The notes under the pieces: model-generated | Databases searched by the model: none | What the model was told of the DNA's origin: nothing | What the model saw: only the letters and a program-made list of their open reading frames with translations | Made by a program: the position numbers and the translations under genes | Assembly: GCF_019931755.1 (NCBI RefSeq) | Contig: NZ_CP082918.1 | Coordinates: 1,468,001 to 1,532,000, forward strand | DNA length: 64,000 nucleotides | Source of the DNA: Sutcliffiella horikoshii | GTDB lineage: Bacteria; Bacillota; Bacilli; Bacillales; Bacillaceae_I | Direction of reading: 5' to 3' | Part shown: one piece after another, positions 1 to 8,534 of the stretch | Numbering within the stretch: position 1 is the first letter of the stretch | Layout of the letters: every line of letters begins with the position of its first letter

Positions 1-518
1 CTGGAATTGAATCACTTGCTGATCTTGAAGGTAAAATTTGGGCATACCCTGATGCTGCTTCTACATCTGGATTCCTATTCCCAGCATCTCAATTAATGGA
101 CGAGTTTGACATTGCAAGTGCACAAGATTTACAAACTAGCTTTTTCTCTGACACTCTTCAATCCGGTGGACATGATACAGCTGCAATCGCAGTATACGAA
201 GGTGATGCTGATGTAGCAACTACTTTCGATGATGTTCGTACAGGTTTAGAAGAAGAATACCCAGACATTATGGAAAAAACAAAGATCCTTGGTTACACAG
301 ATGAAATCCCTAACGATACAATCTCTGTAACAAAAGAATTAGATGATGAATTAGTACAAAAAATTAAAGATACATTCCTTTCTTTCAATGAAGATGAAGA
401 TATGATCAAAATCATGAACGAAGTTTACAGCTGGGACGAAATCAGTGAAGCTACTGATGAAGAATACAAAGTTGTAAAAGAAACTTATGAGAAATTCAAG
501 GATTCTATTTCTTTCTAA
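1..518 (+). CDS. phnD: Phosphonate ABC transporter substrate-binding protein PhnD, 3' part
   Basis: This is the C-terminal part of an extracellular solute-binding lipoprotein that delivers phosphonate, phosphite or phosphate esters to the permease; the gene begins before the window. The frame is open from base 3, and the segment GKIWAYPDAASTSGFLFP matches the ligand-pocket region of the PhnD family. It stops with TAA at 516-518. The acidic C-terminal half is typical of the family. phnC and two phnE genes follow in the same direction. The exact substrate cannot be read from this part. Confidence 0.9.
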   Translation, partial: GIESLADLEGKIWAYPDAASTSGFLFPASQLMDEFDIASAQDLQTSFFSDTLQSGGHDTAAIAVYEGDADVATTFDDVRTGLEEEYPDIMEKTKILGYTDEIPNDTISVTKELDDELVQKIKDTFLSFNEDEDMIKIMNEVYSWDEISEATDEEYKVVKETYEKFKDSISF

Positions 519-538
519 TTTTATATGATTTGCAATCT

Positions 539-570
539 AGGGGGAGGTTGCTTCCCCTATTTTGTTTTGT
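539..570 (+). terminator. Intercistronic hairpin between phnD and phnC
   Basis: An 8-bp stem (arms 539-546 and 551-558, one G-U pair, GTTG loop) is followed by a T-rich run. Such a partial terminator or mRNA stabiliser after a binding-protein gene usually makes the binding protein more abundant than the ATPase and permeases downstream. Confidence 0.6.
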
Positions 571-597
571 ATGTTAAGAATTAAGGGGGTTTGCAAC

Positions 598-1371
598 ATG
601 ATACAGTTCAAAGATGTTTCCTTGGTTTATCCAAATGGAACGCAAGGGTTGAAGAATATTAATGTGACTATTAATGAGGGCGAATTTGTGGTAATTGTCG
701 GCTTGTCCGGTGCAGGTAAATCAACATTTATAAGAAGTATTAACAGATTGGTTACTCCGACTGATGGAGAGCTAAATGTAGACAATGAAAATATTTTAAC
801 TTACCGAAACAATGACTTGAGAAAATTACGAACTAAAGTGGGGATGATTTTTCAGAACTATAATCTTGTAAAAAGATCGAATGTTTTGAAAAATGTACTT
901 GCTGGTCGTTTAGGATATACAGGAACACTTCGTTCCACCTTTAACCTATTCAAAAAAGAAGATTTAGCACTTGCTTATGAAAGCTTGAAGCGTGTAAATA
1001 TAGAAGAAAAATTATATAACCGTGCGGATGAATTGAGTGGAGGACAGCAGCAACGTGTAAGTATTGCCCGTGTTTTGACGCAGAAGCCTAAATACATCCT
1101 TGCAGATGAGCCGGTTGCCTCACTTGACCCTCCAACCTCTCATCAGGTTATGACGTACCTGAAAAAGATCAATAAAGAAGATAAAATTACAACCATTGTA
1201 AACCTTCATTTTATTGATATGGCAATGGAGTATGCAGATCGTATTATTGGCATGAGAGCAGGCGAGGTAGTATTCGACGGTCCGGTATCAGAAGTGTCCG
1301 AGAAAACGTTCGAACAAATCTATGGGCGTGCAATTCGTGAGGACGATTTGCGCGGAGGTGTAGAACAGTGA
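598..1371 (+). CDS. phnC: Phosphonate ABC transporter ATP-binding protein PhnC
   Basis: This is the cytoplasmic ATPase of the importer. A Walker A motif GLSGAGKST lies at about residues 35-43, followed by the signature LSGGQQQR and Walker B ILADEP with the D-loop SLDP. Its 257 residues are normal for PhnC. I take the ATG at 598 because AAGGGGG lies 8 bases upstream; the open frame extends to 562 but has no ribosome site there. The 3' end overlaps phnE by 4 bp, which indicates translational coupling. Confidence 0.93.
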   Translation: MIQFKDVSLVYPNGTQGLKNINVTINEGEFVVIVGLSGAGKSTFIRSINRLVTPTDGELNVDNENILTYRNNDLRKLRTKVGMIFQNYNLVKRSNVLKNVLAGRLGYTGTLRSTFNLFKKEDLALAYESLKRVNIEEKLYNRADELSGGQQQRVSIARVLTQKPKYILADEPVASLDPPTSHQVMTYLKKINKEDKITTIVNLHFIDMAMEYADRIIGMRAGEVVFDGPVSEVSEKTFEQIYGRAIREDDLRGGVEQ

Positions 1372-2168
1372 AGCTAGAGGAACAAAAATCCGCACCTTCA
1401 CTCCTGCCTGCCAAAACAAAAGCCAGAATATCCGTCATATTTGCTGCAGTAATAGGTTTCTATATCCTTAGTACTGTCAAAACCGGAGCTACTATTGGAG
1501 ATCTGTTGGATGGGATCCCGAATATGGGAAGAGTTATCGTAAAGTTCTTCCCGCCGAATTTCAACGTTTTTGTTCATATAATTGAACCACTGGCTGTTAC
1601 CATTCAAATGGCTATTATTGCAACCACTGTTGCAGCCTTTCTTTGTATCCCTTTAAGTTTATTGGCTGCACAAAACGTAACATCTAATAAATTCGTTTAC
1701 ACGTTTGTTCGTTCCTTTTTAAATATTTTACGTACTATCCCTGATCTGGTACTTGCTGTTATTTTCGTAGGTTTATTTGGAATAGGTGTACTGCCTGGTA
1801 TTCTAGCACTTATTATCTTTTCATTAGGTATTTTAGCTAAGCTGATCAGTGAAACGATTGAGTCCGTTGATATGAATCCGATGGAAGCGATGAGCGCATC
1901 AGGAGCAAACACATTGCAAAAGATCTCTTTTGCCCTGATACCACAAGTGTTGCCTCAATTTGTTTCTTTTGTACTTTATGTATTTGAAATCAATATTCGT
2001 GCCTCTGTTGTCTTAGGATTAGTAGGAGCAGGGGGAATTGGTATTGTACTGAGTCAACAGCTTAAGTTTTACAATTACCCGAACGCGATGTTAATTATAC
2101 TTGTGATATTTGTTCTGGTCGTAGTTATTGAATACATCTCAACTAAAATCAGGGAGGCGATTGTATAA
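1368..2168 (+). CDS. phnE: Phosphonate ABC transporter permease PhnE (first)
   Basis: This integral membrane permease of 266 residues starts at a GTG that overlaps the phnC stop. It shows about six hydrophobic segments and the BPD-transporter EAA-loop region near EAMSASGANTLQKISFALIP, which contacts the ATPase. It is paired with a second, similar permease immediately downstream, so the channel is probably a heterodimer. This layout (C-E-E after D) is common in Bacillaceae phosphonate and phosphite loci. Confidence 0.92.
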   Translation: MKLEEQKSAPSLLPAKTKARISVIFAAVIGFYILSTVKTGATIGDLLDGIPNMGRVIVKFFPPNFNVFVHIIEPLAVTIQMAIIATTVAAFLCIPLSLLAAQNVTSNKFVYTFVRSFLNILRTIPDLVLAVIFVGLFGIGVLPGILALIIFSLGILAKLISETIESVDMNPMEAMSASGANTLQKISFALIPQVLPQFVSFVLYVFEINIRASVVLGLVGAGGIGIVLSQQLKFYNYPNAMLIILVIFVLVVVIEYISTKIREAIV

Positions 2169-2965
2169 TGGAACTAGTATTACCTCCCAAAAAGAAGAGA
2201 TCTGGATTAAAAACGCTTAGGAATTGGGGGATTTTCCTCTTTCTTACGGTGATGTATATTTGGACTTTTACAGGAATCGATATTGACTGGGGACGCGCTT
2301 TTGAAAGAATGATTAATAACTTCCAACGAGTTATTCCTAAATTGTTCAATCCGGAATGGGCATCTATTGGGAAAGTGTGGACCGCAATGGTAGAAACATT
2401 ATATATTGCGTTTGCAGGTTCCTTAATGGCAGCAATCATTGCTATTCCTTTAGGGTTTATGGCTGCTCAGAATATGACAAAGAGCAAAGTCCTTACTACA
2501 TTTGGCAAATGGGTCCTTAGTGGTATTCGTGCATTTCCAGACTTGATCCTGGCTATCCTGTTTGTTGTAGCCGTAGGTCCGAATCCTTTTGCTGGTGTAC
2601 TTGCAATTGCCATCGGTTCTACAGGAATGCTTGGGAAATTGTATTCTGAAGTATTGGAATCCATTGATATGAACATTGTCGAAGCAATGGAAGCAAGCGG
2701 GGCGAATAAAGTCCAAATCCTGTTTCATGGTGTGATACCGCAAATCATCCCTGAATTCTTATCCTATGCAATTTATCGTTTTGAGATTGATGTACGTGCT
2801 TCTACTATCCTTGGTATCGTTGGTGCTGGAGGTATCGGGACACTTATCCAATTTGCGCAGATGAATCGTAATTGGGAAGAGATGGGACTGATCCTTTTGG
2901 TTATCGTCGTGGTGGTTACCATCATTGACTTCCTTTCTGCATCAATCCGTAAAAGAATTGTATAA
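2168..2965 (+). CDS. phnE: Phosphonate ABC transporter permease PhnE (second)
   Basis: This is the second permease of the importer, 265 residues. Its ATG overlaps the last base of the previous stop. It has the same architecture as its neighbour, with an EAA-type loop at EAMEASGANKVQILFHGVIP and the motif RASTILGIVGAGGIG in both paralogues. The N-terminus begins with a lysine-rich cytoplasmic stretch. No C-P lyase or phosphonatase gene is present downstream in this window. Confidence 0.92.
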   Translation: MELVLPPKKKRSGLKTLRNWGIFLFLTVMYIWTFTGIDIDWGRAFERMINNFQRVIPKLFNPEWASIGKVWTAMVETLYIAFAGSLMAAIIAIPLGFMAAQNMTKSKVLTTFGKWVLSGIRAFPDLILAILFVVAVGPNPFAGVLAIAIGSTGMLGKLYSEVLESIDMNIVEAMEASGANKVQILFHGVIPQIIPEFLSYAIYRFEIDVRASTILGIVGAGGIGTLIQFAQMNRNWEEMGLILLVIVVVVTIIDFLSASIRKRIV

Positions 2966-2977
2966 TCTCTATTACTG

Positions 2978-3004
2978 TAGGGTTGATCATGATGATCGGC
3001 CCTA
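2978..3004 (+). terminator. Imperfect hairpin after the phn operon
   Basis: The arms TAGGG-GATC and GATC-CCCTA can pair, and a weak T-rich stretch follows. It would fit an end-of-operon terminator, but the poor T run makes this uncertain. Confidence 0.4.
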
Positions 3005-3046
3005 TCTTTCATTCTGAAAATAAATCAGGTAAAGGAGGCATCCGTT

Positions 3047-4627
3047 TTGAAGCTGAATTTGACCATATTAGAAACAAGTGACGTCCATGGCTCCATCGTG
3101 CCGATAAACTATGGAAATAATGAATATACACCACTGGGCCTGGCAAAGGTGTCCACCATTCTAAAAGAAGAGAGAACAAATGGGCGGCATGTATTAGTTA
3201 TAGACAATGGAGACCTTATACAAGGAACGCCATTAACCTATCACTATGTAAAAAAGCAATCAAATGAAGAAAATCCAATGATTCGTGTGTTAAATCATCT
3301 AAATTATGATGCTGCAGTAGTAGGGAACCATGAGTTTAATTATGGCATGGATGTGTTGAAACAAGCTGTTAAATCTTCTGCTTTTCCATGGTTGTGTGCC
3401 AATATTCTAAATGAGCAAAGTAGAAAACCCTTTTTAGGAAAGCCTTATATCATTAAACAATATGATTCTGTTAAAGTTGCCGTCCTCGGAGTGACAACCC
3501 ATTACATACCTAATTGGGAGGACCCTTCTCATCTAAAAGGCTTAACGTTTGAAGAAGCGTTAAAATCCACGGAAAAGTGGGTAGATTTTATTAAGGAAAA
3601 AGAAAATCCTGATCTACTCATAGTCAGCTACCATGGTGGATTCGAAAAGGATCCTGCTTCTGGGGAAGTAACGGAAAACCTGACCGGAGAGAATCAAGGC
3701 TATGAGATCTGTGAAAAAATAGCGGGTATCGATATTCTCCTCACAGGTCACCAGCACCGTACCATTGCAACAACGATAAATGATGTTCTTGTCCTCCAAC
3801 CCGGCGTTAATGGTCAAATGGTTGGTAAAGCAACCATTTCCTTTGAAAAGACAGCAGGGAAGTGGGAGATTGCGGATAAGAAAGCGGAGTTAATACCAGT
3901 AGAACAAGTGGAACCTGATAAAAAAATAACAGAATTAATTCAAGATGATGAAACAGCCACACAAAAATGGCTTGATACACCGATGGGAAAAATTAAAGGT
4001 GCTATGTTGGTCGAAGATGCACATCAAATTCGCTTAGGCGATAACCCACTAATCGAATTCATCAATAAGGTTCAAATGAAGGTATCCGGTGCAGATATTT
4101 CTAATACTGCTCTATTTCATAATAACTCTCCTGGGTTTCCAACGAGTGTAACTATGAGAGACATTGTTTCAAATTATATCTATCCAAATACATTGAAGGT
4201 AATTAAAATTACAGGCCAAGATATAAAGGATGCCCTTGAGAGATCTGCCTCTTATTTTATGATTGGAAAAAGCGGCGAATTAGAGGTGAACCCTTCCTTT
4301 ACCACCCCAAAACCGCAACATTATAATTACGACATGTGGGAGGGTATTGAGTATATCTTGGACATCAGGAAGCCAATTGGGGAGAGAGTAGTGAAATTAG
4401 CAAGAGACGGGCGTGAAATCGATAGGAATCAAGAATTCGAAGTGGTTATGAACAACTACCGTGCAGGCGGTGGCGGTGACTATACCATGTATCGAGATAA
4501 ACCGGTAGTAAAGGATATCCCTATGGACATGTCCGAACTAATTGCTAACTACATTCTTGAAGAAAAAGTGATAGAAGCGACAGTAGATCGGAACTGGAAG
4601 GTAATATGGAAAGATGAAGACAATTAA
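3047..4627 (+). CDS. Bifunctional metallophosphatase/5'-nucleotidase (YunD-like)
   Basis: This 526-residue two-domain enzyme is likely to hydrolyse nucleotides or cyclic nucleotides to nucleosides and phosphate. The N-terminal calcineurin-like metal site is visible as SDVHG (residues 11-15), DNGD, GNHEF and GHQH; the C-terminal half matches the 5'-nucleotidase substrate domain. There is no signal peptide, so it should be cytoplasmic, unlike secreted YfkN-type enzymes. The start is TTG at 3047 with AAAGGAGG upstream. It follows the phosphonate importer and may belong to the same phosphate-scavenging theme, though it has its own ribosome site. Confidence 0.87.
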   Translation: MKLNLTILETSDVHGSIVPINYGNNEYTPLGLAKVSTILKEERTNGRHVLVIDNGDLIQGTPLTYHYVKKQSNEENPMIRVLNHLNYDAAVVGNHEFNYGMDVLKQAVKSSAFPWLCANILNEQSRKPFLGKPYIIKQYDSVKVAVLGVTTHYIPNWEDPSHLKGLTFEEALKSTEKWVDFIKEKENPDLLIVSYHGGFEKDPASGEVTENLTGENQGYEICEKIAGIDILLTGHQHRTIATTINDVLVLQPGVNGQMVGKATISFEKTAGKWEIADKKAELIPVEQVEPDKKITELIQDDETATQKWLDTPMGKIKGAMLVEDAHQIRLGDNPLIEFINKVQMKVSGADISNTALFHNNSPGFPTSVTMRDIVSNYIYPNTLKVIKITGQDIKDALERSASYFMIGKSGELEVNPSFTTPKPQHYNYDMWEGIEYILDIRKPIGERVVKLARDGREIDRNQEFEVVMNNYRAGGGGDYTMYRDKPVVKDIPMDMSELIANYILEEKVIEATVDRNWKVIWKDEDN

Positions 4628-4694
4628 TAGAACTTAAAATTTTACAATTTCTTGAATTTTAATTGACGAATCAAGTCAAGTACTATACCATTAG

Positions 4695-4707
4695 TCTTAA
4701 TTCAAGA
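4695..4707. promoter_or_regulatory. Candidate operator upstream of the MarR gene
   Basis: A 13-bp imperfect palindrome, TCTTAATTCAAGA, lies between a possible -35 (TTGACG, 4663) and the start codon. Its arms resemble the known ATCT(C)GAAT-type MhqR box, so autoregulation is plausible but inferred. Confidence 0.4.
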
Positions 4708-4733
4708 TATTTTTTAAAAAAGGAATGACTATT

Positions 4734-5180
4734 ATGGCAGAAAGACACGAGCTCGACACTTCACTCAAGTTATTTATTGTTCTTTCCAGAGCGTTTCGTG
4801 CATTGAATGACAAAGCAAACCAATCTATCCAAAGCTTTAAATTGAATCCAACCGAATTCGCAGTGCTAGAACTTCTCTACCACAAAGGGGAGCAACCATT
4901 ACAGCAGATCGGCGGAAAAATATTATTGGCAAGCGGCAGCATCACATATGTAGTCGATAAATTGGAAAACAAAGGACTCCTTGTCCGGAAAGCTTGTCCA
5001 AAAGACAGAAGAGTAACCTACGCCCAAATAACGGACGAAGGAAAACAACTACTGAATGAAATATTCCCAAAACACGAACAGCACATCCACACCCTAGTGG
5101 ACGGCCTCACCCAACAAGAAAAAGAACAAGCCATCCAACTCATCAAAAAACTCGGCCTAAACGCCCAACAAAAAGACTGA
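4734..5180 (+). CDS. MarR family transcriptional regulator, MhqR-like
   Basis: This 148-residue winged-helix repressor has its HTH at about residues 48-75 and the wing region VRKACPKDRRVTYAQIT, including the conserved DRR turn. It looks most like B. subtilis MhqR/YkvE, which controls quinone and electrophile resistance; that assignment is by overall resemblance only. The ATG at 4734 is preferred over 4725 because AAGGA is then correctly spaced. The last 120 bases of the gene are extraordinarily rich in A and C (13 of 60 bases in 5101-5160 are G or T), unlike the rest. Confidence 0.85.
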   Translation: MAERHELDTSLKLFIVLSRAFRALNDKANQSIQSFKLNPTEFAVLELLYHKGEQPLQQIGGKILLASGSITYVVDKLENKGLLVRKACPKDRRVTYAQITDEGKQLLNEIFPKHEQHIHTLVDGLTQQEKEQAIQLIKKLGLNAQQKD

Positions 5181-5206
5181 CCTTTAGAGGTTGGTTTTTT
5201 TGTGGA
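5180..5206 (+). terminator. Weak terminator after the MarR gene
   Basis: A short ACCT/AGGT stem at 5180-5191 is followed by TTGG and a T run. It is small but correctly placed. Confidence 0.35.
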
Positions 5207-5226
5207 TTTTTGTTGTAAAAAAATTT

Positions 5227-5251
5227 CCTTGTGGGGTCAGACCCCACAAGG
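5227..5251. repeat. Perfect 25-base palindrome with GGGGTCAGACCCC core
   Basis: Eleven paired bases (arms 5227-5237 and 5241-5251) enclose a CAG loop, and the AT-rich flanks pair further. It sits between the MarR and pepF genes and could be a bidirectional terminator or a mobile palindromic repeat. Confidence 0.6.
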
Positions 5252-5314
5252 AATTTCTTCTTTCATGTCGAATACTTAGTAAGGTGAAGTCTGTTTGTAA
5301 AGGGGATAATACAT

Positions 5315-6460
5315 ATGAGATTTGAAGAGTTTGGTTATTCTCGTCCTAATATGGATGAGGTGGAGAAGAGGTTTATGGCTGCTGTAGAGAAGTTTGGGGC
5401 GGCAGATTCTGTTGAATTGCAGGAAGAAGCAATTAAGGAAATTAATGAAGTGCGAAATCAATTAAGTACAGATTTTAACTTAGTTTATATTCGTCACTCC
5501 ATTGATACAAATGATGAATTTTACAAAGAAGAGCAAGATTTTCTTGATGAGATCGAACCGTTGACGCAGTCCCTCGAAACAAAATTTTATAAGGCATTGG
5601 TCAAGTCACCATTCAGAAAACAACTTGAAGAAAAATGGGGAACGCAGCTTTTCGCTTTAGCGGAATGTGAATTGAAGACATTCGATGATGCGATTATCGA
5701 AGACCTTCAACTTGAAAATAAACTTTCCACCAAATACTCAAAGTTAGTTGCTTCTGCAAAAATCAATTTCAATGGAGAAGAGCTAACACTGGCACAATTG
5801 GATCCGTATACGGAGTCAGAAGATCGTGCCATTCGCAAGCAAGCAAGTGAAGCGAAATTTGGTTTCTTTCAAGAAAACCAAGAAGAGTTCGACGAAATCT
5901 TTGATCAACTTGTCAAAGTTCGTACGAAAATGGCAAAGAAGCTTGGCTACGATAGTTTCGTGGAACTTGGATATGCGCGTATGACACGTACTGATTATAA
6001 TGCGGAAATGGTTGCTAAATTCCGAGATCAAGTAAAAGATTCCATCGTTCCTTTAGTAGGAAAACTTGCTGAAAGGCAGCAGGAGCGTATTGGTGTAGAA
6101 TCCATGAAGTATTATGATGAAGGATTTAAATTCAAAACAGGTAATGCAAAACCAAAAGGAACACCTGAGTGGATTATTGAAAATGGTAAACAAATGTATG
6201 AAGAACTGTCTGAAGAGACGAAAGAGTTCTTCCAATTTATGATTGACAAGAACCTTATGGACCTTGTTGCGAAAAAAGGGAAGGAAGCTGGCGGATATTG
6301 CACATATATCCCGACATATAAGGCACCGTATATCTTCTCGAATTTCAACGGAACAAGTGGTGACATTGACGTTCTGACACATGAAGCGGGGCATGCATTC
6401 CAAGTCTATATGAGCCGTGATTTTGATGTGCCTGAGTATAATTGGCCGACATATGAGGCA
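5315..6460 (+). pseudogene. M3 family oligoendopeptidase, 5' fragment
   Basis: This is the N-terminal two thirds of a cytoplasmic zinc oligopeptidase of the PepF/M3 family. The catalytic HEXXH is present as HEAGH at residues 356-360. Reading is normal through codon 382 (GAG GCA, ending 6460); foreign sequence then adds nine residues before a stop at 6490. The remainder, starting CEIHSMSMEFF, is found at 20548. The start ATG has AAAGGGG upstream. Without the C-terminal helical domain the product is unlikely to work. Confidence 0.93.
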
Positions 6461-6465
6461 AGGAG

Positions 6466-6480
6466 TTATATTCCCTTTTT
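6466..6480 (+). repeat. Left terminal inverted repeat
   Basis: The sequence TTATATTCCCTTTTT is the exact reverse complement of 20532-20546. It starts 5 bases inside the left junction. Confidence 0.88.
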
Positions 6481-6803
6481 GATTGGGTGAAATTCGACTT
6501 TTTCACTTGTATCAAGTTTTATATTAATTTCCCCCAAATTGTGTTTGTGTGAAATAAATAAAATCTTCAATTTAATACCAATTATTTTAATTAAATATAC
6601 ATATTTATGAATATTTATTTCCTCCCCAACGAATTTCTTCTGAACCCACTTTTTTGAATTCCGAATAGAAATTCCATTTATTTTTCTTATATGTCTTTAT
6701 GGGTTTTGCATTTTTTAGGTATGCTCTGTACTATGCTAATTTTTATCTTCGATTAATGAGGCAGTGTTATTCAAAAAAGTAATAAAATCTTCACATTCTC
6801 ACT
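6481..6803. other. Left subterminal region without genes
   Basis: This is AT-rich DNA between the element tip and the mer promoter. No convincing reading frame or hairpin is seen; subterminal recombinase-binding sites may lie here, but I cannot define them. Confidence 0.4.
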
Positions 6804-6835
6804 TTACCCTGTACTATGGTACAGGGTTTATAATT
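6804..6835 (+). promoter_or_regulatory. MerR-type promoter and operator
   Basis: A possible -35 (TTTACC, 6804-6809) and a perfect -10 TATAAT (6830-6835) are separated by 20 bp, the overlong spacing typical of MerR-activated promoters. A perfect dyad with arms ACCCTGTAC (6807-6815) and GTACAGGGT (6820-6828) fills the spacer. Confidence 0.85.
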
Positions 6836-6852
6836 TATTTGAGGTGAATGAA

Positions 6853-7266
6853 ATGAAATATCGCATAAGTGAACTTGCAGAAAGGTGTGGAGTCAATAAA
6901 GAAACCATAAGATACTACGAAAGGTTAGGTCTCCTTTCGGAACCTTTTCGTACAAAAGCAGGATACAGGATTTATCCAGAGGAGTTTATTAATCGGCTAC
7001 AGTTTATTAAACGAATGCAAGAATTAGGTTTTTCTTTATCCGAGATCGACAAACTACTTGGAGTTGTTGATAAAGACAATGACCGTTGTAGGGATATGTA
7101 TGATTTTGTTGTTCTAAAAATAGATGATGTACAAAAGAAAATTAAGGACTTAAAAAGAATCGAACAGATGCTTATTCAACTGAAAGAGTGTTGTCCTGAC
7201 GAAAAATCTCTCTATGAATGTCCAATTATCGAAGACTTAATGGATGGAGAGAATATTGGTAATTAA
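6853..7266 (+). CDS. merR: Mercuric resistance regulator MerR
   Basis: This 137-residue MerR-family protein has the N-terminal winged HTH (ISELAERCGVNKETIRYYERLG) and a long dimerisation helix. Three mercury-binding cysteines appear in the expected places: DRCRDMYDF, then KECCPDEKSLYECPII. These motifs separate mercury MerR from copper or zinc relatives. I choose the ATG at 6853, which has GAGGTG 6 bases upstream, over a GTG at 6844. It is the first gene of the operon and should both repress and activate the promoter just upstream. Confidence 0.92.
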   Translation: MKYRISELAERCGVNKETIRYYERLGLLSEPFRTKAGYRIYPEEFINRLQFIKRMQELGFSLSEIDKLLGVVDKDNDRCRDMYDFVVLKIDDVQKKIKDLKRIEQMLIQLKECCPDEKSLYECPIIEDLMDGENIGN

Positions 7267-7298
7267 CTTCTAACTAATCTAAAAGGGGATAAAGGAAA

Positions 7299-7597
7299 GT
7301 GTAAACAAAAATTGCTTCTATCACATCGGCATTCACAGCTTTTTTCGCCATTATATGTTGAATTGGATTTGCTATATTAATACCACTTGGTCTAAGTGGC
7401 TTGGCAGGCACATTAGCGGTTACATTCGCTCCCTTTCGCATGGTGTTTATTGTCCTTACTGTGATACTACTTGGGATCGCCCACATATTTTATTGGAGAC
7501 AAAAGAATAGGTCAAAGAAACAGAAAAAAGGTTATGGACAGCTACAGTCCTTTCGGGCTTCTTACTACTTTACACCTTTTTGTCGCAAGGATTTTAG
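7299..7597 (+). pseudogene. MerT-like mercury transporter with in-frame TGA at a Cys position
   Basis: Conceptual translation gives a small inner-membrane mercuric transporter with three hydrophobic segments: a first helix ending ..FFAIIC-TGA-IGFAILIPLGLSG, a second at FRMVFIVLTVILLGIAH, and a third at LWTATVLSGFLLLYTFL. The TGA (7359-7361) replaces the second residue of the vicinal Cys-Cys pair that hands Hg(II) across the membrane. Codon 2 after the GTG at 7299 is TAA, and a one-base deletion in an A6 run (7524-7529) separates the third helix. As it stands the gene is broken; the TGA alone could be a selenocysteine codon, as a CCACTT/AAGTGG hairpin follows at 7383-7399. Confidence 0.7.
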
Positions 7598-7607
7598 GAG
7601 GTATGAT

Positions 7608-7915
7608 ATGAGATTTACTTTAACTCTAAGTATTATTTTTCTACTAATTGGATTAACTCTATCTGGATGTGGTAATCAGGTAAACAAGTTTCGACACAAC
7701 CTGAAAATTTAAAAACTGTATCGTTTATGATAAAGGGATATACATGAGAACATTGTACAAAAACAGTAGGTTCTGCTGTTAAAAAATTAAAAGGGATTGA
7801 GAAATTCGATTCGAAAGTGTCTGGCGAGTCTACGGTTACTTTTGACAGTTCAAAAGTTTCGTTTAAAAAGATTAAAAAAGTCATTACTAAGTTAGGATAT
7901 GAAGTGAGTGAATAA
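7608..7915 (+). pseudogene. MerP-like lipoprotein with TGA in the metal-binding motif
   Basis: The start codon has AGGAGG upstream and encodes a lipoprotein signal peptide (MRFTLTLSIIFLLIGLTLSGCGNQ; lipobox LSGC). A one-base frameshift near 7677-7682 leads into a heavy-metal-associated domain whose GYTCEHC-type motif reads GYT-TGA-EHC (TGA at 7745-7747). The domain then continues uninterrupted to KLGYEVSE and TAA at 7913. An 8-bp hairpin with loop GTT follows the TGA at 7762-7780. It would scavenge Hg(II) outside the membrane for MerT. No merA reductase follows in this window. Confidence 0.7.
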
Positions 7916-7937
7916 AAACAAAAAAGGTGGGAGAAAC

Positions 7938-8399
7938 ATGGCAGATTGTTGTAGTAACCCTAAAGAAATAAAAAAGGAAAGCGTTGTTGAGGAATGCCCA
8001 TCTTGTCGAAGGAAGGCTAAAAGTGTAAAGCTGATCACACTAAAATCCATGCTGAAACCATCTTCGTTAGAGACGCTGAAAGCTAAAGAAAATCACTTTT
8101 TTTGTGCAAGTGAAGACTGTGATGTTGTTTATTTTGATATGCTAAAAAAAGCATATCTTATATCCGACTTAAAAGTTGCTGTTCATCAAAAAGACAATTC
8201 CCCAACTACGCCGATTTGTTATTGTTTTGATTGGACTAAAGAAAAAATTAGTGAATATGTCGAAAATGGAAATGCTAATAAACCCGTTGAGCATATTCGT
8301 CAAAATATTAAAGAAAATCGGTGTGGGTGTGAAGTGAACAATCCACAAGGCAGTTGTTGTTTAGGTAACGTAACAGCTTTTATCAAAGGAATATCATAA
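7938..8399 (+). CDS. CopZ-family metallochaperone-like iron-sulfur/zinc protein
   Basis: This 153-residue cysteine-rich protein resembles the N-terminal zinc/[2Fe-2S] part of CopZ-type chaperones. It shows CC near the N-terminus, CPSC at about 23-26, CASEDCDVVYF, CYCFDWT, and the ending CGCEVNNPQGSCCLGNV that is characteristic of the family. Such proteins are common in Firmicute mer operons. The ATG at 7938 has AAGGTGGGAG upstream. Unlike merT and merP its frame is intact. Its exact role in mercury handling is not established; delivery or sequestration of thiophilic metal is inferred. Confidence 0.8.
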   Translation: MADCCSNPKEIKKESVVEECPSCRRKAKSVKLITLKSMLKPSSLETLKAKENHFFCASEDCDVVYFDMLKKAYLISDLKVAVHQKDNSPTTPICYCFDWTKEKISEYVENGNANKPVEHIRQNIKENRCGCEVNNPQGSCCLGNVTAFIKGIS

Positions 8400-8460
8400 A
8401 TACTATCCTATTTAACATCGAGGGGCTATAGTTGAAGATGGAATTATTAGGAAGCGTGAC

Positions 8461-8488
8461 AAAAGCAGGGGGATTTCCCTGCTTTTTC
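8461..8488 (+). terminator. Terminator of the mer operon
   Basis: The arms AAAGCAGGG and CCCTGCTTT enclose a GGATTT loop and end in a T run. It also matches the end of the minus-strand small-ORF cluster, so it may act in both directions. Confidence 0.85.
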
Positions 8489-8534
8489 AATTTTTATGAT
8501 TCAAAAGAGAGCGTCTTATTTTTTGATGCTATTA

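Noticed and set aside
7524..7532. Programmed -1 frameshift in merT at the A6-G run
   Set aside because: The run is slippery-like, but there is no stimulatory structure that I can define and the gene has other lesions, so a simple deletion is more likely.
7608..7712. A free-standing 34-aa secreted peptide ending HNLKI
   Set aside because: The signal peptide leads directly into a shifted metal-binding domain in another frame; this is the merP start, not a separate gene.
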